From: an uncultured Ignavibacteria bacterium
GTDB lineage: Bacteria > Bacteroidota > Ignavibacteria > Kapaibacteriales > UBA2268
Assembly: GCA_903862655.1 (NCBI GenBank)
Contig: CAIOZA010000107.1
Span: 1-64,000 of the forward strand
DNA: 64,000 bases
Direction of reading: 5' to 3'
Both the position numbers and the translations under genes were made by a program. How positions within the stretch are numbered: position 1 is the stretch's first letter; every line of letters starts with the position of its first letter. Below the pieces are notes generated by a model. It did not search any database. It was not told where the DNA came from and saw only the letters and a list, made by a program, of their open reading frames with translations. Below, in pieces: positions 53,645 to 61,863 of the stretch.

Positions 53645-53725
53645 TCATATTTTCACAAACTTCTCTACTCGATCACCAATCCTCACAAAATACATTCCAA
53701 GAGTCAAGCCGGAGACATCGATTCT
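53645..53725 (-). pseudogene. Remnant of a T9SS C-terminal sorting domain
   Basis: On the minus strand this stretch reads RIDVSGLTLGMYFVRIG then DRVEKFVKI and a stop at 53645-53647. This is nearly the end of the intact cargo gene at 54233 (RIDVSGLPPGMYFVRIG, DRVSKFIKV), and the DNA is also similar. No signal peptide or body of a gene is joined to it, so it is the 3' stub of a lost or deleted paralogue. Confidence 0.8.
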
Positions 53726-53769
53726 TTGTACTCAGAGGGGAAGATAGTTAGACTATTTGCATCATATTA

Positions 53770-53802
53770 CTGCATCTTTTGCAATTTTTTTTGCATCTTT
53801 TG
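53770..53802 (+). repeat. Short direct repeat
   Basis: GCATCTTTTGCA occurs at 53770-53781 and again at 53791-53802, separated by an oligo-T stretch. It lies in a 700-base gap (53533-54232) without genes. Its role is unknown. Confidence 0.5.
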
Positions 53803-53914
53803 CACTATTTTAATGAACAATAAGGCATATAAAAAGCTTGTAACTTCTTTAAAATTAAATCATATTTCTTTTGGGTTTGCACTTTTGCATTAATTTCAAA
53901 GCTTTTTTTGATTT

Positions 53915-53986
53915 CGGGTCGCTCCGATGGAGCTTTGGTTCGTTCAGTTATTTTTTTTCTACAAACAGTTCGTTACAACGTAGCTC
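53915..53986. repeat. Hairpin-bearing repeat-like element
   Basis: GCTCC and GGAGC (53921-53925, 53929-53933) form a small hairpin; a second, weaker structure follows around 53968-53986. I recall similar GTCGCTCC...GGAGC and ACAAACAGTTCG units in related genomes, but this is from memory and cannot be checked here. Confidence 0.35.
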
Positions 53987-54046
53987 ATTTCAAGGAACAA
54001 CGAGCAAGGATTAATAACCAATAAATACAGAATTATCCTTACCCTT

Positions 54047-54071
54047 TCCCTCTCCGACGATCGGGGAGGGA
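54047..54071. repeat. REP-like hairpin 1
   Basis: A 10-base-pair imperfect stem (54047-54056 with 54062-54071, loop ACGAT, one G-U pair) in GC-rich sequence that stands out from the AT-rich surroundings. Similar CCCTCTCC-type hairpins are dispersed in many genomes. Confidence 0.5.
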
Positions 54072-54181
54072 ATAAACACATTGCAATTTGCAAAAAAGTA
54101 TGGATTTTTTCAAAGAAACGGTTTATAAAGGAAATATATTTAATTTATTTTCCTTTTATATAAACATTGGGAATCGTGTGC

Positions 54182-54214
54182 CAACCTCACCCCGACCCTC
54201 TCCATGCTTGGAGA
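54182..54214. repeat. REP-like hairpin 2
   Basis: The sequence starts CAACCTCACCCCGACCCTC and forms a TCTCC/GGAGA hairpin (54199-54203 with 54210-54214). The CCTCACCCCGACCCTCTCC head resembles widely dispersed short repeats. It lies just beyond the 3' end of the cargo gene at 54233, close to the CTD remnant. Confidence 0.5.
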
Positions 54215-54232
54215 TGGACTTCCCAAGCCATT

Positions 54233-55552
54233 TCACACTTTTATAAATTTACTAACTCTATCCCCAATCCGCACAAAATACATGCCCGGAGGCAAGCCTG
54301 AGACATCGATTCTTATGGGGTCAAAATTTTGAACCCCTACAGTCATGAGTTTTTGACCAAATACATTAAAAACTTTTATGCTGCTTTGTAAGGGCGAACG
54401 GTCGTTCGCCCCAACGGATATTCCTATGAAATCGTAGGCAGGATTGGGTGAAATCATCTGATCTGAATCAGGCACATCATCCTCCACATCTGTAGTGAGA
54501 TATGATCTCCAAATCCTGTTTTTCCAGTCCCCAATTAGGGCTGTGTTCTCTCCAAGGATACAAACTCTCAATGTTGCAGGTATTCCATCTTCAATTAAAG
54601 TGTTTGAGTCTCTTTGCCAAGAATTTCCACCATCGTGTGTCCAATATATTTTGCCAAATTGACCGACAGCTATTGCCGTATTTCTATCAAGAATGTCAAT
54701 ATCCTGTAATCCATAAGGAGGCCAACATAAAGTATCAAGAACTTTATCCCAAGTTTTTCCACCATTTGATGTCCTATATATCAAATCATATCTATTATCA
54801 CCTAGTCCTGTGCTTGCACTCCCAGCTGTATAGCCGAATAAAGTATCAATGAAACAAATTTTCCTAGGGAATATATAATCAGGATAGTAATACTCAGTCC
54901 ATGACTCACCTCCATCTGAGGATTTGAAGAATTTTTCATCATAATTTGGGTTGCCGTCGTAATATACAGTCATGGCAAAAATGAAATTTGAGGATAACAT
55001 TTGAAAATCAAGGACAGGTACATAAACAGGAAAGTAGATTTGCTTATATGTTTCGAATCCATCATGTGAAATGAAGAGTTTTTTGCTCCCATATATCAAC
55101 CCATTATTCTTATCAAACATTGTTACCATAGTCGTGAAATTCTCAGAATGAAGCTCCTTTATATCACCTTTTTGCCATTTTGCTCCACCATCATTCGTTT
55201 TAAGAAAAGTACCTGAATCACACATAACAATTGCAAAATCTTTTTCGGGATAAGACATACTAAATGGATAATGAACAGGAAGAATAAAAGTAGTATCATT
55301 AAAGATAATATTCCAACTTTTACCTGCATCTATTGATTTTAATACCTGAGTATAAAAACCACCAATCCCAACAAGAGCCATTAAATTTGAAGTATCGGCT
55401 TTGTCTATTTCTAAAATATAATAACTATTGTGTTCAAACCAGACTTTTTCCCAAAGGATTTTTGCATCAACATTTGAAAATAATGCTAAAGAACAAAGTA
55501 ATATCGTTATATAGCTTTTCATCATATTCTTAATAAGATTGCGATGGGGCAT
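54233..55552 (-). CDS. T9SS-secreted BNR/YCF48-type propeller protein
   Basis: The 439-residue protein has a signal peptide (SYITILLCSLALFSNVDA); starts at 55552 or at MMKSY (55525/55522) are both possible. The body is a beta-propeller with five Asp-box motifs (SIDAGKSW, TNDGGAKW, SSDGGESW, TSNGGKTW, THDGGNSW), as in sialidases and YCF48 proteins. The C-terminal CTD (NPAYDFIGIS to VSGLPPGMYFVRIG) marks it for T9SS export and PorU attachment. A palindromic repeat at 54392-54411 lies within the sequence that encodes the CTD (GANDRSPLQ). The ligand or substrate is unknown. Confidence 0.85.
   Translation of the reverse strand: MPHRNLIKNMMKSYITILLCSLALFSNVDAKILWEKVWFEHNSYYILEIDKADTSNLMALVGIGGFYTQVLKSIDAGKSWNIIFNDTTFILPVHYPFSMSYPEKDFAIVMCDSGTFLKTNDGGAKWQKGDIKELHSENFTTMVTMFDKNNGLIYGSKKLFISHDGFETYKQIYFPVYVPVLDFQMLSSNFIFAMTVYYDGNPNYDEKFFKSSDGGESWTEYYYPDYIFPRKICFIDTLFGYTAGSASTGLGDNRYDLIYRTSNGGKTWDKVLDTLCWPPYGLQDIDILDRNTAIAVGQFGKIYWTHDGGNSWQRDSNTLIEDGIPATLRVCILGENTALIGDWKNRIWRSYLTTDVEDDVPDSDQMISPNPAYDFIGISVGANDRSPLQSSIKVFNVFGQKLMTVGVQNFDPIRIDVSGLPPGMYFVRIGDRVSKFIKV
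54392..54411. repeat. GC-rich palindrome inside a coding sequence
   Basis: GGGCGAACG (54392-54400) and CGTTCGCCC (54403-54411) form a 9-base-pair palindrome around two bases. It reads in frame in the cargo gene at 54233 and encodes part of GANDRSPLQ. I recall GGGCGAACG-type palindromes as dispersed repeats in other genomes; the CTD paralogue stub does not extend far enough to test whether it was inserted here. Confidence 0.6.
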
Positions 55553-55580
55553 AAAACCCCATCACAATTTGGTTGATAAA

Positions 55581-55725
55581 TTATTTAATAATCTTGCCTG
55601 TTCCAGCCAATACTCCATCAATATAGATTCTATAGAAAAATAAACCCTTTGTAGTTATAACGTTTGAAATGTCAATTTCATTCGAAAGTTCGAAAATAGA
55701 AATTCTATTCTTTCCAGACAAGATC
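55581..55725 (-). pseudogene. Second remnant of a T9SS C-terminal sorting domain
   Basis: On the minus strand, in a frame different from ccmB, the sequence reads RISIFELSNEIDISNV, then GLFFYRIYIDGVLAGTGKII and a stop at 55581-55583. The last part has the form of a CTD end (YFYRI..DG...GTGKIIK). No start codon or gene body precedes it; its upstream part overlaps the last codons of ccmB. It is therefore the stub of a cargo gene whose front is missing. Confidence 0.75.
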
Positions 55726-56376
55726 GAAGAGTATATAGGACAGGGATATAATAATTCCGCAGAATGCCAGCATCAACTGTATATCGCTCCAGGCGTCTGC
55801 CTGCATTTTTCCTTCCAGAGCTATCTTTGTAGCATCGATACCGATAAAAATTAATGGCAGAAGAATCGGAAATGCAAGCACGGGGAATAATGCACCTTTT
55901 GTATTGGCTTTGGCTATTATTGCAGAAATAATATTGGATGCGGCAGCAATACCTATACTGCCTAAGATGTGAGTAAGAAGAAAAATATTGAAGAATTTTA
56001 TACTCTGATGATAGATAAACAAAAAGAACAAAATCACGGCAAGTGAGTTAAGCACTATACTAAGTATAACATTAAATATCAGTTTCCCATAGTAAACTGA
56101 TGAAGAACTGACTGAAAGTTGAAGTAGAAAACTGGTTCCTCGTTCTTCTTCGCTTACAAAAGCACGCGAAAGACCCATCATTGAGCTGAAGAACATAATC
56201 ACCCAAATTATGCCGGCTGCCAGCCCAGATTCTATATCCTCACCTTTGGTGCCGATTAGGATCATTGTTACTGTTGTCAAGATGAAGAGAAAAACAGCAG
56301 AAATGGCATATCGTGAGCGCATTTCGCTCATTAAATCTTTCTCAAGTACAGCCATTATAGTGTTTTTATTAGTCAT
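55705..56376 (-). CDS. ccmB: Heme exporter subunit CcmB
   Basis: CcmB is the membrane subunit of the CcmAB transporter of cytochrome c maturation. The protein has 223 residues from the ATG at 56376 (an ATG at 56418 would overlap the upstream gene by 35 bases), with six hydrophobic helices. Family signatures: the N-terminal MAVLEKDLMSEMRSRYAISA, the loop SRAFVSEEERGTSFLLQLS and FPVLAFPILLPLIFIGIDA. ccmA, ccmC, ccmE and ccmF are absent, so it is separated from the rest of the system. The CXXCH protein at 22350 shows that the cell needs such a system. Confidence 0.9.
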   Translation of the reverse strand: MTNKNTIMAVLEKDLMSEMRSRYAISAVFLFILTTVTMILIGTKGEDIESGLAAGIIWVIMFFSSMMGLSRAFVSEEERGTSFLLQLSVSSSSVYYGKLIFNVILSIVLNSLAVILFFLFIYHQSIKFFNIFLLTHILGSIGIAAASNIISAIIAKANTKGALFPVLAFPILLPLIFIGIDATKIALEGKMQADAWSDIQLMLAFCGIIISLSYILFDLVWKE

Positions 56377-56383
56377 AGACGTG

Positions 56384-58777
56384 TCAAATCCTGTATCTTG
56401 CACCGAGTTGAATACCAAGCTGATTTATCTTCCAGTCTCCGTCATTAATCATATTGCTAAGCGGAAGATGGTAAAAAAGTTCTGTGAAAACTGAAATCTG
56501 ATAATTTATCGGTATATTAACTCCAACCCCCCCAAGTAGTCCGAGTCTGAGTGTATTTATTGAATTCAAAGTTGTGATTCCTTGTGGATCAGGAATTTCA
56601 CGCTGTCCATTGGGATATGTTGTATAAGCCGGAATCAATATTCTGGATTTGAGATCTGCAGATTTTGATAACTGTATTGTAATGTCAAATCCTCCGAAAG
56701 CGTACAAATATGTCTTGAAATAATATTCTGCAGCAAATGACAGGGACATCGATACTCCATTTATGTCCAGTACTTTTGCTTCCTGAAAAGGTGTGAGTGT
56801 ATTGTCGGTTTTACGGATATTTGAAATTACCGAATCAGGTGCTACGAGAGTTCCGGGATAATTCTCAAATGATAGTCTGCCTGTCAGAGTAATATCGGAA
56901 GTAATTCTTCTGCCTATTAATAATCCGAAATATCCACCGAAAGCTGAAGCTGAGGAAAATTTTCCCTTTGCTGTCATATTGCCGGAGCTTGAGAAATCTG
57001 CGCTGTGCAGATTCGAAGCAACTTTTGCATATACTCCCAGCTGAAATCCAGGATCGGGCATGCAGTCGTCAATTATGCCTTCTCTGACGGAGAATAAATA
57101 TTTTTCGGATTTTCCATCAAAGTAATAGCAAATAGTAAGTATTTTTTCATTTAAAGCCATATCGCGAACCTTAATGACAGCACGTCCGGAATTGTCAGAA
57201 TTGACAGGCTTCAATTGTAACTGAATCTGAGGTGCACCTTCTTCAATCTTAGGAATTTTGATGTCAATTCCTAGATTATCCATCTCACTTATATCCTTCA
57301 GTCCAGTATCGTCAACCCTGTCATCTCTTGCAATCATGTAGAATTTGCCGTCAATCAGCTTATTTTCAACCATTGGCGGTAAAGTATCCGCTGCTGGCTC
57401 ATAATCTACGAAGGACTGACCAGCCATGTTACCATAAGCATCATAGGAATCATTGCCAAATCCAAAGCCATAAGAATACATTCCAAAAGGCAGATCGCTT
57501 TCAATAACGTGTGACCCATAAGGAACATTAATGGTTGCAATCGAGTAACGGCTTATTCCAAGAGGTGAGAACTGCTTCTGATCTAATGGTTGTCCGTTCA
57601 GCCTCATCGATTGGATGCCCTGATTGGGAACAATAACATTAATATTATGTTTCCACGATCCATTGATTGGTGTTGCAAACCTGTACTGACGTAAAAACTG
57701 CTGAGTCGGACTAATTAACAGCATCATCGGATCGCCGATTGAATCTCCATTCTTGAATCCTTGTGAAAATTCAGCTACAAGAATTGGTTTGTTTGCTGTG
57801 ATCTGTGCATTTCTTTTTAAAGTGCTATCCCAGTATTGTCCTGCTCCGAGAGTACGGATTAGTTTTGCATCAAGGAAAATTCTTGTACTATTCTCATTTG
57901 CCAAAACCCTGAATGTATAATTCGATCTTGGTTTGAGAAGACCTATATAAAAGTGTTTACCCCATGCAGGAATCGGTGGAATTTGTTCTACCAAATGGTT
58001 GCATGCCATGATAGTTGGTGGAACATAAGCACACTGATGTCCGCTAAAAACTGATATTTTCTTTGTTGACCGGATGTAAGAGCCCGTTAAATCGCATGGG
58101 CTCTTCCTGTCGTTGAATGCCGCCACCTGGTATACATCGCCTTTATTCAATGATATTGTGAATGGGACATTCACCTTGTGCGTACCTGTGTTAGCACTCG
58201 GAGTAATTTCAACATCAGTTGCATTCTCAGTTGCTACTATGGCAAATTGGGACATTAGTCCCTCTGAGACAGTGTAGCACATAGTTCTGTACTCAGTACC
58301 CAATACTGAAGATGGCAATCCAAGATAAGTATCTGTTGTTTGAAATCTTCTGTTTAATCCATAAACTGCAACCGGTTTGTCTGAAGTGATATGAACTGCT
58401 AGTCGTTCCTTAACTTCATCACTTTTAATCTGGGCTTCTGACGGAATTTTAATGTTCTTAACGGCACCAGCCGGTACTTTGACGGTTTGATCAAAACCTA
58501 TTCCATCGATAACTATTCTGGCAACTGCATCTTCGTCGCTTGTGATAAAGAATTCCAGATGTAATTCGGTCTGTGGAGTTACAGTTTTACTGTCTTTATA
58601 ATTGCGCTGAAAACACAGCCAAAACTCTGTACCTTCGGAATTTGCATTTCTAAGTTTTCGGTTCGCTACAATTGCTGAATCTCGAGTAGATATCTGTGAA
58701 AATAATAAATCAGGAATCAACAAAGTAATGATGACTAAGATTAAAGCAAAAAGTATATATGATTTATTATTTCTCAT
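56384..58777 (-). CDS. IgGFc-binding-like surface protein with C-terminal barrel
   Basis: The 797-residue protein has a signal peptide (LFALILVIITLLIPDLLFSQ) and an IgGFc_binding-type domain (about 45-450): GTEFWLCFQRNY, PAGAVKNIKIPSEAQ, PVAVYGLNRRFQTTDTYLGL and DLTGSYIRSTKKISVFSGHQ. A middle Ig-like segment (about 480-565) follows, then a region of alternating strands (about 580-797, ...IQLGARYRI) that looks like an outer-membrane barrel. Fusion of this adhesion-type domain to a barrel would place it on the outer face. Its start overlaps the stop of the upstream CTD protein by four bases (ATGA), so the two are co-translated. Confidence 0.82.
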   Translation of the reverse strand: MRNNKSYILFALILVIITLLIPDLLFSQISTRDSAIVANRKLRNANSEGTEFWLCFQRNYKDSKTVTPQTELHLEFFITSDEDAVARIVIDGIGFDQTVKVPAGAVKNIKIPSEAQIKSDEVKERLAVHITSDKPVAVYGLNRRFQTTDTYLGLPSSVLGTEYRTMCYTVSEGLMSQFAIVATENATDVEITPSANTGTHKVNVPFTISLNKGDVYQVAAFNDRKSPCDLTGSYIRSTKKISVFSGHQCAYVPPTIMACNHLVEQIPPIPAWGKHFYIGLLKPRSNYTFRVLANENSTRIFLDAKLIRTLGAGQYWDSTLKRNAQITANKPILVAEFSQGFKNGDSIGDPMMLLISPTQQFLRQYRFATPINGSWKHNINVIVPNQGIQSMRLNGQPLDQKQFSPLGISRYSIATINVPYGSHVIESDLPFGMYSYGFGFGNDSYDAYGNMAGQSFVDYEPAADTLPPMVENKLIDGKFYMIARDDRVDDTGLKDISEMDNLGIDIKIPKIEEGAPQIQLQLKPVNSDNSGRAVIKVRDMALNEKILTICYYFDGKSEKYLFSVREGIIDDCMPDPGFQLGVYAKVASNLHSADFSSSGNMTAKGKFSSASAFGGYFGLLIGRRITSDITLTGRLSFENYPGTLVAPDSVISNIRKTDNTLTPFQEAKVLDINGVSMSLSFAAEYYFKTYLYAFGGFDITIQLSKSADLKSRILIPAYTTYPNGQREIPDPQGITTLNSINTLRLGLLGGVGVNIPINYQISVFTELFYHLPLSNMINDGDWKINQLGIQLGARYRI

Positions 58778-59592
58778 TTAATATAAATGAAGTTTCTGTT
58801 GTAAACACTTCTGTCTGTTTTCATAACAATGATATATAATCCACCTGAAATTAATGTTGCGTCAGGTGTATAGGTCATTTTATATGAACCTTTGCTTAAT
58901 AAACCCGACAAATCTGTTATCGGCTTGTTGTTGATCTCGTCAGTAATAGAAAACATTTCGGGATTAGTTAAACTTGAAACTACTTGTCTTCCCTTGATAG
59001 AATAGATTAAAAATTCTGTTTTTGAATTCTTTTCAATATTAAAATTAAAATGTATTGCGTAATCAAAAGGATTGGGATAACCATAATCGAAATTATCAGG
59101 GAAGTTTGGAAGTATCGATAATCCATTGACTATAATTCTGCCATTTATGAATTGTGAATTTGTAATAAGATTCCCATTAATCCACATTCGTATAGGTTGA
59201 ATATATGCAATAGAATCAGAATATGCCAGCCCTTCTACTTGCAGAAGGCAAAGTGTATCGTTTGTAACTGATTTTACTTTTTTACCAACAACAACAAACG
59301 AAGTAGAGTCAAGTTTTATATAGTCATTAGAATATGTTAGAACTGAATCCTGTATCGCCATGGACTCAGAGCCCGATGCTGATTTTATATCTATTATTCT
59401 GGCATCATAGTTAAATGTCAATATGATTTCATTGATTTGTCCTGGTGGCAGGGAACCTATGACAGGTAAATTGTATGTTCGTGCACGCTCTATTCTGGCT
59501 GATGGTGCCTGAACACTAATCTGTGACAGAACCGGATCAACCAATAAAACGATTAAAACTATGATATAAATGAATAGGTACTTAAATCTCAT
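58774..59592 (-). CDS. Secreted protein with cohesin-like domain and T9SS CTD
   Basis: The 272-residue protein has a signal peptide (YLFIYIIVLIVLLVDPVLSQ), a beta-sandwich domain (about 30-160) resembling cohesins in its LTFNYDARIIDI strand and KKVKSVTNDTLCLLQVEGLA, and a C-terminal CTD (NPFDYAIHFNFNIEK to YIIVMKTDRSVYNRNF). It should be T9SS cargo. Coupling by the ATGA overlap to the IgGFc-binding-like barrel suggests that the two form one surface complex, with the cargo held by the barrel protein. Confidence 0.8.
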   Translation of the reverse strand: MRFKYLFIYIIVLIVLLVDPVLSQISVQAPSARIERARTYNLPVIGSLPPGQINEIILTFNYDARIIDIKSASGSESMAIQDSVLTYSNDYIKLDSTSFVVVGKKVKSVTNDTLCLLQVEGLAYSDSIAYIQPIRMWINGNLITNSQFINGRIIVNGLSILPNFPDNFDYGYPNPFDYAIHFNFNIEKNSKTEFLIYSIKGRQVVSSLTNPEMFSITDEINNKPITDLSGLLSKGSYKMTYTPDATLISGGLYIIVMKTDRSVYNRNFIYIK

Positions 59593-59739
59593 TATTTATT
59601 TAGTGCTTTTTTTGTCAAATACTTAATCACAATGCAACAATCAGGAATTTCAATATCCTAAATTTTTTTTATTATTACAATTAAATTTCAGTGATTACCT
59701 GTCAAATATGATACCAAAATTGATAAGCATGGGAGCTTT

Positions 59740-61002
59740 TTAGGTCTTTTGCTTCTTCTTTTTTGCAGCCGGGAAAAGTATGTTGTTCAATATTAATCTA
59801 TAACCAGGCGAATTTTTAAACAATTTTAGATCTGTAGGTGGATCGCCAACTGCATGCTGATAATCCTCCGGGTCATGCCCACCGTAATAAGTAAACATTC
59901 CTCTTCCTACATTCCCATGCAGATACTTCACTTCATCAGTGCCGTCTCGCATACCAAGCTGTATAACTGATTTTTTTATTAAGTCTTTATGAAAGGCAGT
60001 CGTCTGACCGAGAAAACCGTGAATCACATTGGCATGATCCTGAGTTAGCATTGTTGGAACAGGATCCCATTTGGCTGAGAAATTGAATAAAGTAAAGTAA
60101 TCAGCCTCAGGATTCTGCAATCCTGTTGGTCCCACGTCAATACTTGAAAACTCGTAAACATAGGGATCAAGCACTAATTTGTAGTTTTCAAATGCGAATG
60201 TCTGAGAGTAATCAAGTTTGTCGTTAGCCCTGACATCATAACCATCGCCGTCAAACATTTGGTCGCAGATATCAATATTTAATACTGAAAGTGCTACATC
60301 GTAAGTATCCGTAGCACTGCACATAGCAAACATGAATCCGCCGTTTGATACATACTGTCTTATTTTCAACGCAACTGCACGTTTTAATTCAGAAACTTTA
60401 GGATATCCCATTTTCTTTGCCATGCCTTCATTCAATGCAACCTGCTCGATATACCATGGTGCATTAGCAAAGTTTGCCCAGAATTTTCCATATTGACCTG
60501 TAAAATCCTCATGATGCAGATGAAGCCAGTCATACTTATCCAGCTTGCCCATGAGCACTTCTTCATCCCAGATTATATCATGCTTTATCTCAGCATAATC
60601 AAGCACAAGTCTTACGGCATCGTCCCACGGCTGAGATCCGGGTGGTGCATAAACAGCTATCTTTGGAGGTTTTTCCAACTTAACTGCATCCATATTATTA
60701 TTATCGCCCTGAACTTCCGCATAAATACCTGCAGCTACAGAACCATCGATAGTTTCGAAGAACACGCCGCGTATTCTGCATTCAGCTGCTATCATATCGG
60801 TATAATCCATCATGAAAGAGCCACCGCGATAGTTCAATAGCCAGTCTGCAGTTTTACCCTGTTCTAATACCCAATAAGTAATACCATAAGCTTTGAGGTG
60901 ATCGGTCTGAGCCAGATCCATCGGTATCAGCAGTTTTTGGGAGAACACTTGAGCTAAACTTGAGACTAATAAAATTATAATTATGGATATTTTTTTTGTC
61001 AA
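59740..61002 (-). CDS. Exported protein of the family mislabelled 'asparagine synthetase B'
   Basis: The 420-residue protein has a signal peptide (IIIILLVSSLAQVFSQ) and starts its body LLIPMDLAQTDHLKAYGITY, then WLLNYRGGSFMMDYTDM; related Bacteroidota proteins are labelled asparagine synthetase B in databases, as I recall. I see no amidotransferase Cys2 and no ATP-pyrophosphatase motif, so that label is not supported. The middle (IAVYAPPGSQPWDDAVRLVL, QYVSNGGFMFAMCSATD) resembles class I glutamine-amidotransferase-like or ThuA-type folds, and GMFTYYGGHDPEDYQHAVGD near the end is well conserved in the family. The function is unknown. It is a single gene. Confidence 0.75.
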   Translation of the reverse strand: MTKKISIIIILLVSSLAQVFSQKLLIPMDLAQTDHLKAYGITYWVLEQGKTADWLLNYRGGSFMMDYTDMIAAECRIRGVFFETIDGSVAAGIYAEVQGDNNNMDAVKLEKPPKIAVYAPPGSQPWDDAVRLVLDYAEIKHDIIWDEEVLMGKLDKYDWLHLHHEDFTGQYGKFWANFANAPWYIEQVALNEGMAKKMGYPKVSELKRAVALKIRQYVSNGGFMFAMCSATDTYDVALSVLNIDICDQMFDGDGYDVRANDKLDYSQTFAFENYKLVLDPYVYEFSSIDVGPTGLQNPEADYFTLFNFSAKWDPVPTMLTQDHANVIHGFLGQTTAFHKDLIKKSVIQLGMRDGTDEVKYLHGNVGRGMFTYYGGHDPEDYQHAVGDPPTDLKLFKNSPGYRLILNNILFPAAKKKKQKT

Positions 61003-61060
61003 TTTGTAATAATCTGTAACATAAAAGAATGATAAACGTTAGAACCGCATAAATATTAAT

Positions 61061-61087
61061 AAAAAAGGCTTCCCGATAAGGAAGCCT
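61061..61087 (-). terminator. Terminator of the 61109 lipoprotein gene
   Basis: AGGCTTCC (61066-61073) pairs with GGAAGCCT (61080-61087), and on the minus strand a T run follows (complement of 61061-61066). Confidence 0.88.
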
Positions 61088-61108
61088 ATAAATTAGCTAC
61101 ATTTAAAT

Positions 61109-61726
61109 CTATTTAACAGAGTATGATGCAAGAAACTTCTTGAAAGAAGCCAGTTCATCAGAAAGTGTTGATTTTGGTCCAACCATTTTGAAGAAGTATG
61201 GACCATTATTTGTTTTAACAATTGCTGCTAACATCATATAGTTTGTTACTTCAGAAAATTCTTCTGACATCATCGATGCTTTTTTCATGAATGTACCTGT
61301 GATAGTAACCATGATAACCTGACCACCGGATAATTCAACTTTGTCAGTTTTTTCTGTCTTTGAAAATTGATCCTTCCATCTCTGAATGTTAGCATCAACC
61401 ATTTCATCACGTTTTCCGAAATATGAGCCTACGATAGTAATTTCTTCATCATTTTTAAGGAAATACTGAACAGCGCGCATACTTGAAGTGGGTTTTTCGT
61501 TTACCCAGCTGTCAGGAGTTGTTAATTTAACATTTTCAAGCTCTAATATATTTCCTGTTACTTTAACATTGGATTTGGGACCTTCTTCAGCCATACCTGC
61601 GCCTGGTTGAGCTCCGCCCATTCCCGGAGGCATTTGACCGCCTGCATGAGGATCTTTTGGTGGTTCAGTCTTATTGCATGATATTAACAAGATTGCAGAT
61701 AATAGACACATTGTCAGTAATTTCAT
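61109..61726 (-). CDS. Lipoprotein with Gly/Pro/Met-rich linker
   Basis: The 205-residue protein has a lipoprotein signal (AILLISC, Cys17), a flexible linker (about 25-50, GGQMPPGMGGAQPGAGMAEE) and a compact C-terminal domain (about 55-205) of the PsbP/DUF1795-like kind, with LTTPDSWVNEKPTSSMRAVQ, IVGSYFGK and YFFKMVGPK. The domain match is by pattern only. It is probably an outer-membrane or periplasmic lipoprotein of unknown role, and a single-gene unit ended by the hairpin at 61061. Confidence 0.7.
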   Translation of the reverse strand: MKLLTMCLLSAILLISCNKTEPPKDPHAGGQMPPGMGGAQPGAGMAEEGPKSNVKVTGNILELENVKLTTPDSWVNEKPTSSMRAVQYFLKNDEEITIVGSYFGKRDEMVDANIQRWKDQFSKTEKTDKVELSGGQVIMVTITGTFMKKASMMSEEFSEVTNYMMLAAIVKTNNGPYFFKMVGPKSTLSDELASFKKFLASYSVK

Positions 61727-61863
61727 AGTAACTCCATAGATAAATAATAATAAATTGAAATAATCAGGATTTTTTGACGCAAAACTTAGTTAATAATTAT
61801 ATTACTATCGGTATCTTCACGTCCTAAGATTTAAATTTTAAAAAGAATTTTCAAAATTGCAAA

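Noticed and set aside
59740-61002. Asparagine synthetase B
   Set aside because: No amidotransferase cysteine at the N-terminus, no ATP-pyrophosphatase motif, and a signal peptide is present; the label appears to be an inherited database error.
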